Shown: piece after piece, positions 8,401 to 15,217 of the stretch
Position numbering within the stretch: position 1 is the stretch's first letter
How the letters are laid out: the number at the start of each line of letters is the position of its first letter
Virus record (IMG/VR): IMGVR_UViG_3300035681_000141
Span: 1-21,915 of that record
DNA: 21,915 nt
DNA from: a virus
Reading direction: 5' to 3' (one strand)
The notes under the pieces: model-generated
The model's input: only the letters and a program-made list of their open reading frames with translations
Told to the model about the DNA's origin: nothing
Databases searched by the model: none
Position numbers and translations under genes: made by a program

Positions 8401-10600
8401 CATTGTCAAAGACAGCAGTGTCTTGGGCCAACGGGAAATTGTTGACGTTAGGAGTTCCGCCAGAACTTGAAGCCCATGCGGTTGCCTCCCAGTTCTGCGT
8501 ACCTGCCAAGTTCCAGTATACTGTTTTAGGAGATGGGAAAGTAATACCCGAGTTGCCTCCCAGATTGCCGGCTCTGGTTGGAGAAGACCCTGCGGCAGGG
8601 CCTGCAATGGTGATGTCTCGAAAGTCGCAGTCGGTTGCAGCTAGAGTACCTACTGTCAATGTACGTGGTGTTCCTATAACATTGGAGTACAAGAGCACTC
8701 GTCCAACTGCACTTCCACCAGCACAGGTCAAGGTTCCAGTAACCGTTTGATTACCGGATAAATAGAATCCTTTGTAGGTTCCTGCAGCAGGTGGAGAAAT
8801 AGTTATATTTGCAAATGTGTTATTGCCAGAAATTCCTGCAGAACCCACCTGAAGATCTAGCGTGCAAGGATAGTTGTTGCCAGCACTTGAAAATAGAGGT
8901 CCAAACGAACTGGACAGCCTAATTGTTCCATTTCCACCTGGGCCAGCAGAAAATGTGCACAAGCCATTTGATGTATCTTGAAATGGTGTAACAGAAGCAG
9001 GACAAATTAGAGTTCCACCATTAAAAATAAAACCCGATGTTGGTGATGCACCTATAACAACAGTCGCTGGAGTTGCAGACCCACTTCCTGTCAAGGTTTG
9101 GCCGTTAAGATCAATTGTTCCGCTGGTTAATGTGAACCCAACACCAAATATATAGCCTATCGAACAACTATCGGCTAATTTTACAGTGCCATCAAAGCTG
9201 TTTACTGTAATTCTTTGCCAACCCTTACCAGCACTGGTTATTGTTTGAGTGCCGCCTCTTTTGGCAAAAACTGTAGCCCATGTATTGGTACTCCAGCCAA
9301 CCCCAGTACCGGAACCGTTAGTCCAATCTCCATAGACTGGAAAGTTGTCAACACCAAAAATAATTGACATTGCATTAGTTCGAGTCGACATATTTACGCT
9401 GCCAACATATGGAATTGCAGCGTCCAGAGTAACAGTAGCAGAAGTATTCAGGCCGGTGTTTTCAATGATTGCTGTATCTTGAATTAAAGGATAATTATCA
9501 GTGTTTGCTGTACCACCAGAAGTAGCAGCCCAATTATTGCCACTCCAATTACCACCTGCAGGAGTTACCCAATATACACTCTTAGGTGCTGAAAAAGTAA
9601 TACCCCTGCAACCACCCAAGTCTCCAATACGAGTTCCGCCAACAGGCGCACCCGTTACGTAGACGTCTCTAAAGTCTGCGTCTGCTAGGCTTGAAGAGGT
9701 GTTTATGTTCAGCGTTTGAGCAATACCGAAGGTATTTCCCCTGAACAAAACTCGGCGATTGCCAGCCGTGCCGGTGGTAGACAGTGCTCCATTAATAGTC
9801 TGTCGAGAGTCAAATGTAACTTGTCGGATACCTGCAGCAGAAGGCCCGGTAATCGATAGATTATTAAACGTATTGAGTCCAGAAATTGTTGAGGTACCGG
9901 CTGTAGTAGAAGTAAATGATACGTTATTGAATGTGTTTGCTCCCGTTATAACGGGACTAGCACCTGAAAAGTTTACATTGTTATATGTTAGACCAAAACC
10001 ATTAAAAGTTGCCCCGCTTAGATTAATGGTTGAAGTGCCTGCATTTAATGCTGTGGCAATATTAATATTCCAGCTATTTGATAAAGTTAGTGTGGATGCG
10101 CCCAGAGTAATTGTGCTTGAAGCGCCGCCGCTAATAATAGAAGTACCAGTTAAATTATAACCGGCAGTATTAAAAGATGATCCAGAATTCAGCGATATTC
10201 CTACGCCGCCACCTAGTGCATCTGCTAATGTATATGATCCAAGTATAGTAAAAGAGCAATTAAAAGGCTTGCCACTCGACAGTATGGTGGCCCCAGAACC
10301 ATATAAATTTAGGGTAAAACCAGCCCCATTAAAAGTCATGCCGGTGCTAAAAACTATGGAGCCATAAATGTTCCAATTTCCACCTAATGTTAATGTTCCA
10401 ATAAAACCTGTACAGGTTATTGTTCTACAAGTTGCGGCTGTTAGCGTACAAGTAACCACACCGGATGCAGAGTCAAAGAACACATCATCTACTGATGTGG
10501 GCACGGAGGCTCCGCCAGTACCACCGGATGTGGTGGCCCACTTAGTTCCTGCAGTTCCGTCCCAGTTTGCAGTACCCCCCACCCAGTATCTATCTGCCAT
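5414..10600 (-). CDS. Giant modular beta-rich surface protein, five tandem modules
   Basis: This 1728-residue protein is built from five modules of about 345 residues. Each begins with YW, a G-rich turn, NW, a W-TSGGT patch and a proline-containing D-x-FD patch, at residues of about 4, 341, 693, 1027 and 1377. Typical starts are RYWVGGTANWDGTAGTKW and TLYWVGGTGNWSNTARW. The long remainder of each module is rich in short repeats of the form FNGVSF / LNLSGSTI / TGNNTFNNI, which suggest a right-handed beta-helix. Several joints carry GDLGG or GNLGG followed by a GITF- and YW-type start. The C-terminus SNMLLMFF is short and hydrophobic. AAGGA precedes ATG 10600. Function is unknown: a large tail-associated adhesin or decoration is the likely role from size, low charge and location. 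No catalytic motif was seen. Confidence 0.9.
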   Translation of the reverse strand: MADRYWVGGTANWDGTAGTKWATTSGGTGGASVPTSVDDVFFDSASGVVTCTLTAATCRTITCTGFIGTLTLGGNWNIYGSIVFSTGMTFNGAGFTLNLYGSGATILSSGKPFNCSFTILGSYTLADALGGGVGISLNSGSSFNTAGYNLTGTSIISGGASSTITLGASTLTLSNSWNINIATALNAGTSTINLSGATFNGFGLTYNNVNFSGASPVITGANTFNNVSFTSTTAGTSTISGLNTFNNLSITGPSAAGIRQVTFDSRQTINGALSTTGTAGNRRVLFRGNTFGIAQTLNINTSSSLADADFRDVYVTGAPVGGTRIGDLGGCRGITFSAPKSVYWVTPAGGNWSGNNWAATSGGTANTDNYPLIQDTAIIENTGLNTSATVTLDAAIPYVGSVNMSTRTNAMSIIFGVDNFPVYGDWTNGSGTGVGWSTNTWATVFAKRGGTQTITSAGKGWQRITVNSFDGTVKLADSCSIGYIFGVGFTLTSGTIDLNGQTLTGSGSATPATVVIGASPTSGFIFNGGTLICPASVTPFQDTSNGLCTFSAGPGGNGTIRLSSSFGPLFSSAGNNYPCTLDLQVGSAGISGNNTFANITISPPAAGTYKGFYLSGNQTVTGTLTCAGGSAVGRVLLYSNVIGTPRTLTVGTLAATDCDFRDITIAGPAAGSSPTRAGNLGGNSGITFPSPKTVYWNLAGTQNWEATAWASSSGGTPNVNNFPLAQDTAVFDNAGVAGTVTMGGWNIGNVDMSARTSAMTLTSGSPTVLGDWKWGTGVTSTSNANAITFAKRGTQTITSNGVTFGSTISINSFNGVVRLADALVVAQSRDISLTSGTFDAAIYNVTTWRLVGTGGTVMMGSGLWTLTGTGIVWNVGSNGVGLIAGTADLLLSDNTTASRSITHANGSFNKLTIGGTTSTSVFGFAFGNHQFKEIASTKTVAHTIDFGTWSQTFGKWSVTGTAGNVVTLTGTATTNILAGSATSGIDYLAMGSVGFSATSPGEFYAGANSTGTAGAPVYRTAAPSPRTLYWVGGTGNWSNTARWSTTSGGTSGAAIPTSLDAVIFDSASNATAYTATVDATSRCNTLTIAGPASGNVTLAGTAAIIAHGNTVLPTTGLTRTYTGSFILSGSTAGKTFTTNGNSLANSITVNGVGAEWTLGSALTNTGGIVVTSGVFNCSIYNVTDSFISSDNGNIRTVNFGSSTLNLSGSTPINFGTTQPNSVSLTTIPGTSQINCSAAITTFNGNNKTFYNVSFNNTNPAVATSVSINGQNTFNNLEFYCTGFANLITIFPNSKPVVFSADQTINGTLSSVAVDVSAYRLGFGSNTLYTKRTLTCAATSLVNVDFSDIEIIGAAAPASGVRLGDCGGNSGINFVSTTKYWNATGGGGWTSTVWATTPGGTPNADNYPLPQDTCIVGSTGLNSGASISFGGNFGGYRLPNIDLSARTTNTMTFSGGTSILSFYGDLILGSGVTISVNVYRFLKRSGTQNITSAGKVFSGQSIFVDNTGGTLTLNDALTVQNTVLNSLGFSGGTINLNGYTLTLSMNATGGPSISTNLDFGSGGTIVCPTSLSIGAPTISGTGSITLNAAGAKTFNGNSLIYSNITLNQAGAGTLTITGNNTFANITNSYKTTGATTIALGNTIQRVANFTASGEPGRLLTITGASASSPATIVYTGVGSVNSDYLTITGIRAFPTSNTWYSGNNSVNNGSLGWTFAAATAFSNMLLMFF
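5414..10600. repeat. Five in-frame module repeats of about 1 kb
   Basis: Module starts (the YW codons) lie near bases 10590, 9575, 8520, 7520 and 6470, a spacing of about 1.0 to 1.05 kb. The copies are clear in protein but diverged in DNA, so the expansion is old. The conserved parts are the module start and the joint before it; the helix-like remainder varies most. Confidence 0.8.
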
Positions 10601-10609
10601 GTCTTTTCC

Positions 10610-10786
10610 TTATTCTGTTTGAGGTTCTTCTACAGGTGGTTCTGCTACAATAGCAAGCCAATTATTTAACCTGTTCAACTTCAGTTGATTGAGTTCTTCC
10701 TCCCCCGGTAACTCAAATCCATCAGGAAAGTGCAATGCATCTCTGAAAACGCCATAATTTGTTTCAAACTCAAAATCAATTTTCAC
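10610..10786 (-). CDS. Small 58-residue phage protein with GTG start
   Basis: The frame starts with GTG at 10786 and reads KIDFEFETNYGVFRDALHF, then PDGFELPGEEELNQLK and LNRLNNWLAIVAEP, ending in PVEEPQTE before TAA at 10610-10612. A perfect GGAGG at 10793-10797 lies six bases before the GTG, and the stop of the upstream gene is one base away. The pattern FRDALHFPDGFELPGEEE and helix with NRLNNWLAIV resembles short proteins often found among phage fibre genes, possibly adaptors or chaperones. The function is unknown. The good ribosome site and the fit into the gap support it as real. It fills nearly the whole space between its neighbours. Confidence 0.86.
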   Translation of the reverse strand: MKIDFEFETNYGVFRDALHFPDGFELPGEEELNQLKLNRLNNWLAIVAEPPVEEPQTE

Positions 10787-10787
10787 T

Positions 10788-11312
10788 TTAAACCTCCGTT
10801 GTTACAGCAATTACATCCCAAAAAGAATCTGTGCTGTTGTATATACATCCCACATAAGTAGTTTTGTTTGCAGTTGTTGTAGTGGGCAGTACAACACCTA
10901 CAATCCTATAACCACCGGCTGAAGTAGTCCAAGTCAAACCACGGGCTGTTCCGTTGTCTTTTAACCTTATCAACAATTTTTGACCTTGAACAGGTGTACC
11001 AGTTGGAACAAGAAATGAGGCTGCAACCGCCAGTGCAGTTACATTGTACTGATCTGTGGTGTCACAGTTGGGTTGAATAGATGCGGCGGATGCAACAGAT
11101 GCAACTCGTGGTATGTTGGCATTCCACAACAGGTTGGTACCATCTGTACTCAAAAACTTGCCGGTGTTGCTGGTTTGACTTGGGATCGTGGCCTTGGTTA
11201 CCAACTCAGTATTGATATTAATAAAGTTGGTGTCCAACTCAGCATTTGTAAGCGGACTGTTCTTAACAGTGGCACCACCACCGCTGGTTTCTCTGGTCGT
11301 AATTGCTGCCAT
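10788..11312 (-). CDS. Phage tail fibre-like structural protein
   Basis: The 174-residue product starts with TTRETSGGGATVKNSPLTNA and ELDTNFININTEL, a common N-terminal attachment pattern in phage fibre-like proteins. It continues with KFLSTDGTNLLWN, a short fibre-shaft phrase. The C-terminal half (GQKLLIRLKDNGTARGLTW, GYRIVGVVLP, YVGCIYNSTDSFWDVIAV) looks like the beta-sandwich domain found at the ends of many phage fibre and structural proteins. GAGGA lies eight bases before ATG 11312. The gene is the first after the palindromic terminator, and its end holds the GGAGG site of the next small gene. Confidence 0.8.
   Translation of the reverse strand: MAAITTRETSGGGATVKNSPLTNAELDTNFININTELVTKATIPSQTSNTGKFLSTDGTNLLWNANIPRVASVASAASIQPNCDTTDQYNVTALAVAASFLVPTGTPVQGQKLLIRLKDNGTARGLTWTTSAGGYRIVGVVLPTTTTANKTTYVGCIYNSTDSFWDVIAVTTEV
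10793..10797 (-). promoter_or_regulatory. Strong ribosome binding site (GGAGG) that fixes a GTG start
   Basis: CCTCC on the plus strand reads GGAGG on the minus strand, six bases upstream of the GTG at 10784-10786. It lies within the last codons of the upstream gene, so the pair is probably translationally coupled. No ATG lies at a suitable distance. Confidence 0.85.
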
Positions 11313-11336
11313 CTGTGTTTTCCTCGTTTAAATACA

Positions 11337-11368
11337 AAACAATGGCGGAAATATTTCCGCCATTGTTT
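11337..11368 (-). terminator. Perfect 32-base palindromic terminator
   Basis: The sequence is a perfect inverted repeat centred at 11352/11353, with arms containing CAATGGCGGAAAT. It lies two bases after the stop codon of the gene at 11370. On the minus strand the stem is followed by GTTTTGTATTT, a T-rich tract. The symmetry means it could work in both directions, but no plus-strand gene is present. The next gene starts only 24 bases beyond, with no promoter visible between, so some read-through is expected. Confidence 0.85.
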
Positions 11369-11369
11369 A

Positions 11370-11819
11370 TCAAACTGCTGCCAGTGTAACAGTCCAAGTG
11401 ATTGTCATTGTATCATTTGCTGCTTTGTTGATTACTGCAAATACGGTACGGCACAGCATGGTGCCAGCACTTGCTGCATTGAATAATCCTGCTTCTGTTA
11501 GAGCTGCAGTGCCAAGACCAGTACCAAAACTGGCAACGTACACAATGTTGGTAGTACCAGGAGTTGTACTGGTTAAGGCAACTCGGGCACTTTCTGTAAC
11601 CAGTGCAGTATTACCAGCAGCAGCTGCAGTTGTACCAGTTCCCACAGCCATGTGACTCATAGCTGTTGCACCAGCTGTAGCCATACGACTGGCAATATAG
11701 GTTAGGCCTTCTGTAACCACTAGATTATCGATTTCACGGGTTTCTTTTACAACACCGGTGTCATCAAACACTGTGATGTTTAACTTGCCTGTAATTTTCA
11801 AATTTTCTTGGGAGTTCAT
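11370..11819 (-). CDS. Small phage tail/structural protein
   Basis: This 149-residue protein begins with KITGKLNITVFDDTGVVKET and continues with NLVVTEGLTYIASRM, SHMAVGTGTTAAAAGNTAL, then TEAGLFNAASAGTMLCRTVF and NDTMTITWTVTL. I recognise this sequence of motifs from a widespread family of small phage structural proteins found in tail-fibre regions; its precise role is not known to me. AAAGG precedes ATG 11819. It is the last gene of the promoter 1 cassette: its TGA at 11370 is followed at once by a strong terminator. The repeated Thr/Ala/Gly composition fits a beta-rich surface domain. Confidence 0.8.
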   Translation of the reverse strand: MNSQENLKITGKLNITVFDDTGVVKETREIDNLVVTEGLTYIASRMATAGATAMSHMAVGTGTTAAAAGNTALVTESARVALTSTTPGTTNIVYVASFGTGLGTAALTEAGLFNAASAGTMLCRTVFAVINKAANDTMTITWTVTLAAV

Positions 11820-11833
11820 AAAAACCTTTCTGG

Positions 11834-12715
11834 TTATGAAATTGTCCTGGAAACCCCTACATAGTCTTCAAGAAAGTAGTTGGATCCGTAATTTTGGTTA
11901 CTGATTATTCCGGGGTTTGAGATGTTCAAACTGTCTTCAGATTGTTTGTTAAAGATATTGGTCAAGATCTCGCCCACATTTAGTGGGTCCACAACCACCT
12001 TGCCTAAAGTTATTTCGTTGGACTCGACTAGTTCAAACTGATCACTAGTGACTTTAAAGAAGGTGGCAACTTGATCGTCATCTACGGCTGCACCATTAAC
12101 GTCGTCTGTTACGTTGAAGTCGTCCGCTAGTTGTTTCAAAAACTGTACAGTATAGACGTCGTCGCCAACACCAGCCTGATCCTCAACCACCTTGCCCAAA
12201 CCTATCTCATCAAACTCACCAATACCAGTTTGATCCTCGAGGGCCTTGCCTAAGGTTACCTCGTCATACTCACCTATCTCAAGCTGATCACCTGTGACTT
12301 TAAAAAAGTCAGCGACTTGATCGTCGTCTACAGCCGCTCCATTAACGTCGTCTGTTATGTTGAGGCTGTCTGTAACAAACTTGCCAAAGTTTGACTCGTA
12401 TACGTCTTGCATATCAAGCTGGTCTTCAACCACCTTACCAAAGCCTGTGTCCACTGAGTCAGCTGCTCCAACCTGATCTTCAATATTTTTACCAAACAGG
12501 TTTTGAATGTACTCTAGTGTATTGATACCTTCTTCAACTATTCGTTCATAGGCTGTTGTAAAAAATCCAGTTAAGTACTCACCTGTAGTCTTGGTTGTTT
12601 GAGCAATATCGCTGGCCACAATCTTGGACAGCTGTACACAGCTACCAACTGTTTTTGTAGTGGCCTCTACAAGAACAGTTGTTTTCTTGACAAGTTCAGC
12701 TATCAGGTTAGCCAT
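11834..12715 (-). CDS. Acidic tandem-repeat protein, probable tail fibre or decoration protein
   Basis: This 293-residue protein is of unknown function. Residues 1-72 are non-repetitive and look helical. Residues 73-266 consist of about ten units of roughly 18 residues, mostly of the form FGKVVEDQLDMQDVYESN, rich in Asp and Glu. Two units are lengthened to 28 residues by VNGAAVDDDQVA and are 82 residues apart, so a block of several units was itself duplicated. Residues 267-293 are a non-repetitive, Tyr- and Ser-containing tail. The regularly spaced acidic residues could bind calcium, but this is inference. GGAGG lies six bases before ATG 12715. It belongs to the promoter 1 cassette, between a BppU-like and another small tail protein, so a structural role is likely. 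Confidence 0.85.
   Translation of the reverse strand: MANLIAELVKKTTVLVEATTKTVGSCVQLSKIVASDIAQTTKTTGEYLTGFFTTAYERIVEEGINTLEYIQNLFGKNIEDQVGAADSVDTGFGKVVEDQLDMQDVYESNFGKFVTDSLNITDDVNGAAVDDDQVADFFKVTGDQLEIGEYDEVTLGKALEDQTGIGEFDEIGLGKVVEDQAGVGDDVYTVQFLKQLADDFNVTDDVNGAAVDDDQVATFFKVTSDQFELVESNEITLGKVVVDPLNVGEILTNIFNKQSEDSLNISNPGIISNQNYGSNYFLEDYVGVSRTIS
11912..12499. repeat. In-frame repeats coding for the acidic 18-residue units
   Basis: The segment encodes about ten short units. At DNA level the best-matched pair starts CTTGATCGTC at 12070 and 12316 on the plus strand, 246 bases apart (82 codons). The long units match closely in bases as well as in residues, so the block duplication is fairly recent compared with the single units. 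Confidence 0.82.
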
Positions 12716-12717
12716 CT

Positions 12718-13125
12718 TTAACCTCCGGGACTTGCATTGGGAGCCGGGCTGTTAGGGGCTGCTGGCGGCAGTGGTGTTATATCTGCAATATCCTCGCGGA
12801 TTACCAGGTTAATGGTCTCGTACACAGTTTCTCGTGCCTGTGTGGTGCTGTCATAGATTTCTATTTCTGCCGTGTAGGTTCCAGCGGGACGGTTGAGGTC
12901 GCCAGGCTGCCACACAATATATCCTATGCCGTTTGCTCTGTCGGTGCCATTGATGTCTAAACTGGCACTGCGCGTAAAGCTAACACCAGTTCCTGTGGTA
13001 GGTTTGGCGTGCAGGCTCACCAGTTTGCCTGTCAAATTTTTGGGCAGATTGGTGACCTCATCAGTCAACGTGAGCTTTATTTGCGGCAATGTGTCTGACT
13101 GCACAAAGTATAGAGTGGTTGCCAT
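12718..13125 (-). CDS. BppU-like baseplate/tail protein
   Basis: The 135-residue product opens with YFVQSDTLPQIKLTLTD, then LTGKLVSLHAKP, a GIGYIVWQPGD strand and GTYTAEIEIYDS. This order of short strands is the beta-sandwich pattern of BppU/DUF2479 N-terminal domains, which attach receptor-binding parts to the baseplate or tail tip. A proline- and alanine-rich tail (LPPAAPNSPAPNASPGG) closes it and may be a flexible linker. It is the first gene after promoter 1, with AAAAGGAAT upstream of ATG 13125, and only two bases separate it from the next gene. The domain alone, without a following receptor-binding region, is short for this family. It may act as an adaptor for the neighbouring proteins. 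Confidence 0.72.
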   Translation of the reverse strand: MATTLYFVQSDTLPQIKLTLTDEVTNLPKNLTGKLVSLHAKPTTGTGVSFTRSASLDINGTDRANGIGYIVWQPGDLNRPAGTYTAEIEIYDSTTQARETVYETINLVIREDIADITPLPPAAPNSPAPNASPGG

Positions 13126-13179
13126 GGTGTATTCCTTTTAGAAAGCACACCAACATGGGTGCATTTTTATTTTGTACCC

Positions 13180-13208
13180 ATTATACCATATGGGCATCGT
13201 AGGGTCAA
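13180..13208 (-). promoter_or_regulatory. Sigma-70-type promoter 1 (twin of promoter 2)
   Basis: On the minus strand a -35 TTGACC (13203-13208) and a -10 TATAAT (13180-13185) are separated by exactly 17 bases, with a TG extended -10 (TGGTATAAT). The spacer half next to the -10, TGCCCATATGG, matches promoter 2 at 10 of 11 positions. It lies in the 140-base gap between the fibre gene and the BppU-like gene. The expected start is near 13173, which gives a leader of about 47 bases containing a short hairpin (arms 13145-13151 and 13057-equivalent 13157-13162, one bulge). Confidence 0.85.
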
Positions 13209-13265
13209 ACTCAAAAATATTTTGGTGTTAGGTACTAAAATCCACTAATATCCACGTTAAAAGGA

Positions 13266-14700
13266 TTATGTTGGCCAGCGGGCCTCGATCTCGGCCACGC
13301 GGGCGAGGAGGTTTTCGATGAGAGCCTGTTGCTCTTGAATGGCTTTACAAAGAATGGGAACTACTGAGTCGTACTTGACGACAAACCGAGAACCGGCAGG
13401 GCTGACGTTGCCGTCGTCATGCACCAACTCTTGCATTGCGCCATCGGGAATTGCCGACACCAAATGGCCGAAGCCTTTTTTCAACAGGTCTTGCGCGATG
13501 AAGCCAGTGTCTTCAATCCCCGATTCTTTCCACGTGAACTGGACTGCGTCAACTTCGTTCACGAATGCCAAGCCGCTAGGAATTGGCTTGATGTTGCTTT
13601 TCAGGCGGACATCTGAAATGGCGTAGATGTTGGCCCCAGCAATGGAGTCAGTTGCCTGAATGGAGGCGTTGATGGCTTGCGAGCCAAAACCTGTAGCCCA
13701 GGCCGCATTGCCTGACGCGCCGGCAAAAGACGCGCCGGTTGTCCATGAAACTGAACCACTGACGGTCAATCTTGCATTGGCAGTGGTCGTGCCAATCGAC
13801 AAGTTACTAGAGGTGTCAAGGGTCATCCTCGTTGTTGAGCCGGTGACATCTCTGAATTCAAGGTTGCTGTTACCAGAGTTGGCTCCTGCCCCAATCAACC
13901 AGCTTCTGGTGGCGTTGGTTGTGTAATAGCCGCTTCCGGTTGAAGCGTTCGAGCTTCTAACCTGCATGTAGGTTGATCCGCTTCCGGATACGTCCAGTTT
14001 GGACTGAGGGAGGTGCGTTCCAATCCCGAGGTTGCCGGAGTTATCCAGCGTCATGCGTCTGGTAGGAGTAAAACTTCCAGGGGCGGCGCTGGCGTCCGAA
14101 AACCACCTGTGCTCTCCAATCTCTTGTCTGTAATCGGCGGTGAATCCGGCGTTTATTCTGGTGTGGCTAACGCCTGCTGCTGGGTAAAAACTATTGGATG
14201 CCATCCCAATAATTCCTGAACTTGCGTATAGGCTGGCCGAACCAACCTGAACGGCCTTGTATGCGAACCATGCGCTTGGCGTCACCCCCAGGCCGAGGTT
14301 GCCGGATGAGTCGAGGCGCATCCCTTGCGTTGCGCCCGCGATGTTCCAGATGTGCGAGTTGGCGGAATACACCGCGTTGGCAAAATGCCCCACCACGGAG
14401 TCCGTAGCCTTGAGCGCATCAACCGTTTGGTTCTCTCCACTGGTGCCGGCTCTTGCAACAAAAGCCGCATATCCGTTGGTTACGGAGTCAATGCGACCTG
14501 CCGCCGTAGTTGCCGACCCAACCGTAACACCGCCAGCGGAATCGAAGCGCAAACGCTCTGTACCGTTGGTGCTTAACGCCACCGTATTTGCCTCTGGCAA
14601 GTACATCCCGTTACCCGTGGCCGCGCCACCCGTGGGTATCAGCTTGGTGGCCGTTGCCGTGCCTGTGGTGGCGAAGTTAGTGCCGTCAAAAGTTGCAGCA
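13266..14700. other. GC-rich segment in the fibre gene (probable recombined distal half)
   Basis: Hand counts of 60-base blocks give 62% GC at 13261-13320, 72% at 14281-14340, 62% at 14581-14640 and 58% at 14641-14700. The value then drops to 50% at 14701-14760, 38% at 14761-14820 and 42% at 14821-14880. The drop coincides with the codons for the GGTG linker. The high-GC block covers the shaft and S74 chaperone and ends near the stop codon. Confidence 0.75.
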
Positions 14701-15212
14701 CTGCTTGTAGCCAAAGCAGACGTTGAAGATGCGTACACAAGCCCGTTGGCAGTAAAGGATGTAAGCCCTGTACCACCTTTATTGACTGGTAATGTATTCA
14801 ATAAGCTTTCTGCAAACGAAACCCTTATACCTGCCTGATCTGTGTTGCCTAGATATCCTCTTAGGTTCCACAAATTGTTTGTACTGTCCCAAACTGTTTT
14901 GACTTGATGAGGAGTACCACTCAAGTCTGCTTGCAGACCTGTGGCGGTAGCACTGTTGCCTCCAATACTCATTCCAGGTAGGTTTACCACTTCTTCATCA
15001 GCTGTATTGGCGTCGTTGCGACGATACAGTCTCAAGGAGCGACCACCACTCACAGCAGTGGTGGCCGCACTCATTAATCCAGCCATTTTATTGGTGGTAC
15101 TGGTCCAATTGCTCCAAGTGGCCGCACGACTTATATGGCCACGAATGGTGTCCAATACGTCTGGTTCTGTGTCAGTTGTGACCGGTTTGTTTAAATTGTT
15201 TAAATCTGCCAT
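13266..15212 (-). CDS. Tail fibre with C-terminal S74 intramolecular chaperone
   Basis: This is a 648-residue fibre. The N-terminal 145 residues probably attach it to the tail. A PVNKGGTGLTSFTANGLVYA linker follows, a common joint in mosaic phage fibres. The middle has repeated patches such as RMTLDNSGNLGIGT and RLRFDSAGGVTVGS, typical of beta-structured trimeric shafts. The last 116 residues are a peptidase S74 (endosialidase-type) chaperone: SDVRLKSNIKPI, TGFIAQDL and a C-terminal helix with LIENLLARVAEIE. Family knowledge places self-cleavage between Ser533 and Asp534 after trimer folding. The segment encoding residues after about 160 is much more GC-rich than the N-terminal part, suggesting acquisition by recombination. 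A GGAG ribosome site precedes ATG 15212. The gene ends just before promoter 1. Confidence 0.92.
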   Translation of the reverse strand: MADLNNLNKPVTTDTEPDVLDTIRGHISRAATWSNWTSTTNKMAGLMSAATTAVSGGRSLRLYRRNDANTADEEVVNLPGMSIGGNSATATGLQADLSGTPHQVKTVWDSTNNLWNLRGYLGNTDQAGIRVSFAESLLNTLPVNKGGTGLTSFTANGLVYASSTSALATSSAATFDGTNFATTGTATATKLIPTGGAATGNGMYLPEANTVALSTNGTERLRFDSAGGVTVGSATTAAGRIDSVTNGYAAFVARAGTSGENQTVDALKATDSVVGHFANAVYSANSHIWNIAGATQGMRLDSSGNLGLGVTPSAWFAYKAVQVGSASLYASSGIIGMASNSFYPAAGVSHTRINAGFTADYRQEIGEHRWFSDASAAPGSFTPTRRMTLDNSGNLGIGTHLPQSKLDVSGSGSTYMQVRSSNASTGSGYYTTNATRSWLIGAGANSGNSNLEFRDVTGSTTRMTLDTSSNLSIGTTTANARLTVSGSVSWTTGASFAGASGNAAWATGFGSQAINASIQATDSIAGANIYAISDVRLKSNIKPIPSGLAFVNEVDAVQFTWKESGIEDTGFIAQDLLKKGFGHLVSAIPDGAMQELVHDDGNVSPAGSRFVVKYDSVVPILCKAIQEQQALIENLLARVAEIEARWPT

Positions 15213-15217
15213 CGGTT

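Noticed and set aside
8076-8750. Long open frame on the plus strand (224 codons), and many others opposite real genes
   Set aside because: They lie antisense to well-supported genes, have biased Val/Pro/Ala composition from mirrored codons and no ribosome sites or promoters.
11912-12499. CRISPR-like array
   Set aside because: The repeats are in frame, diverged and coding, without uniform spacers.
13126-13265. Terminator after the fibre gene
   Set aside because: I found only short direct repeats (GTGGAT) and A/T runs, no stem with a T tract on the minus strand.
285-15212. Diversity-generating retroelement acting on one of the fibre genes
   Set aside because: No reverse transcriptase, no template repeat and no adenine-linked variable region were seen in the window.
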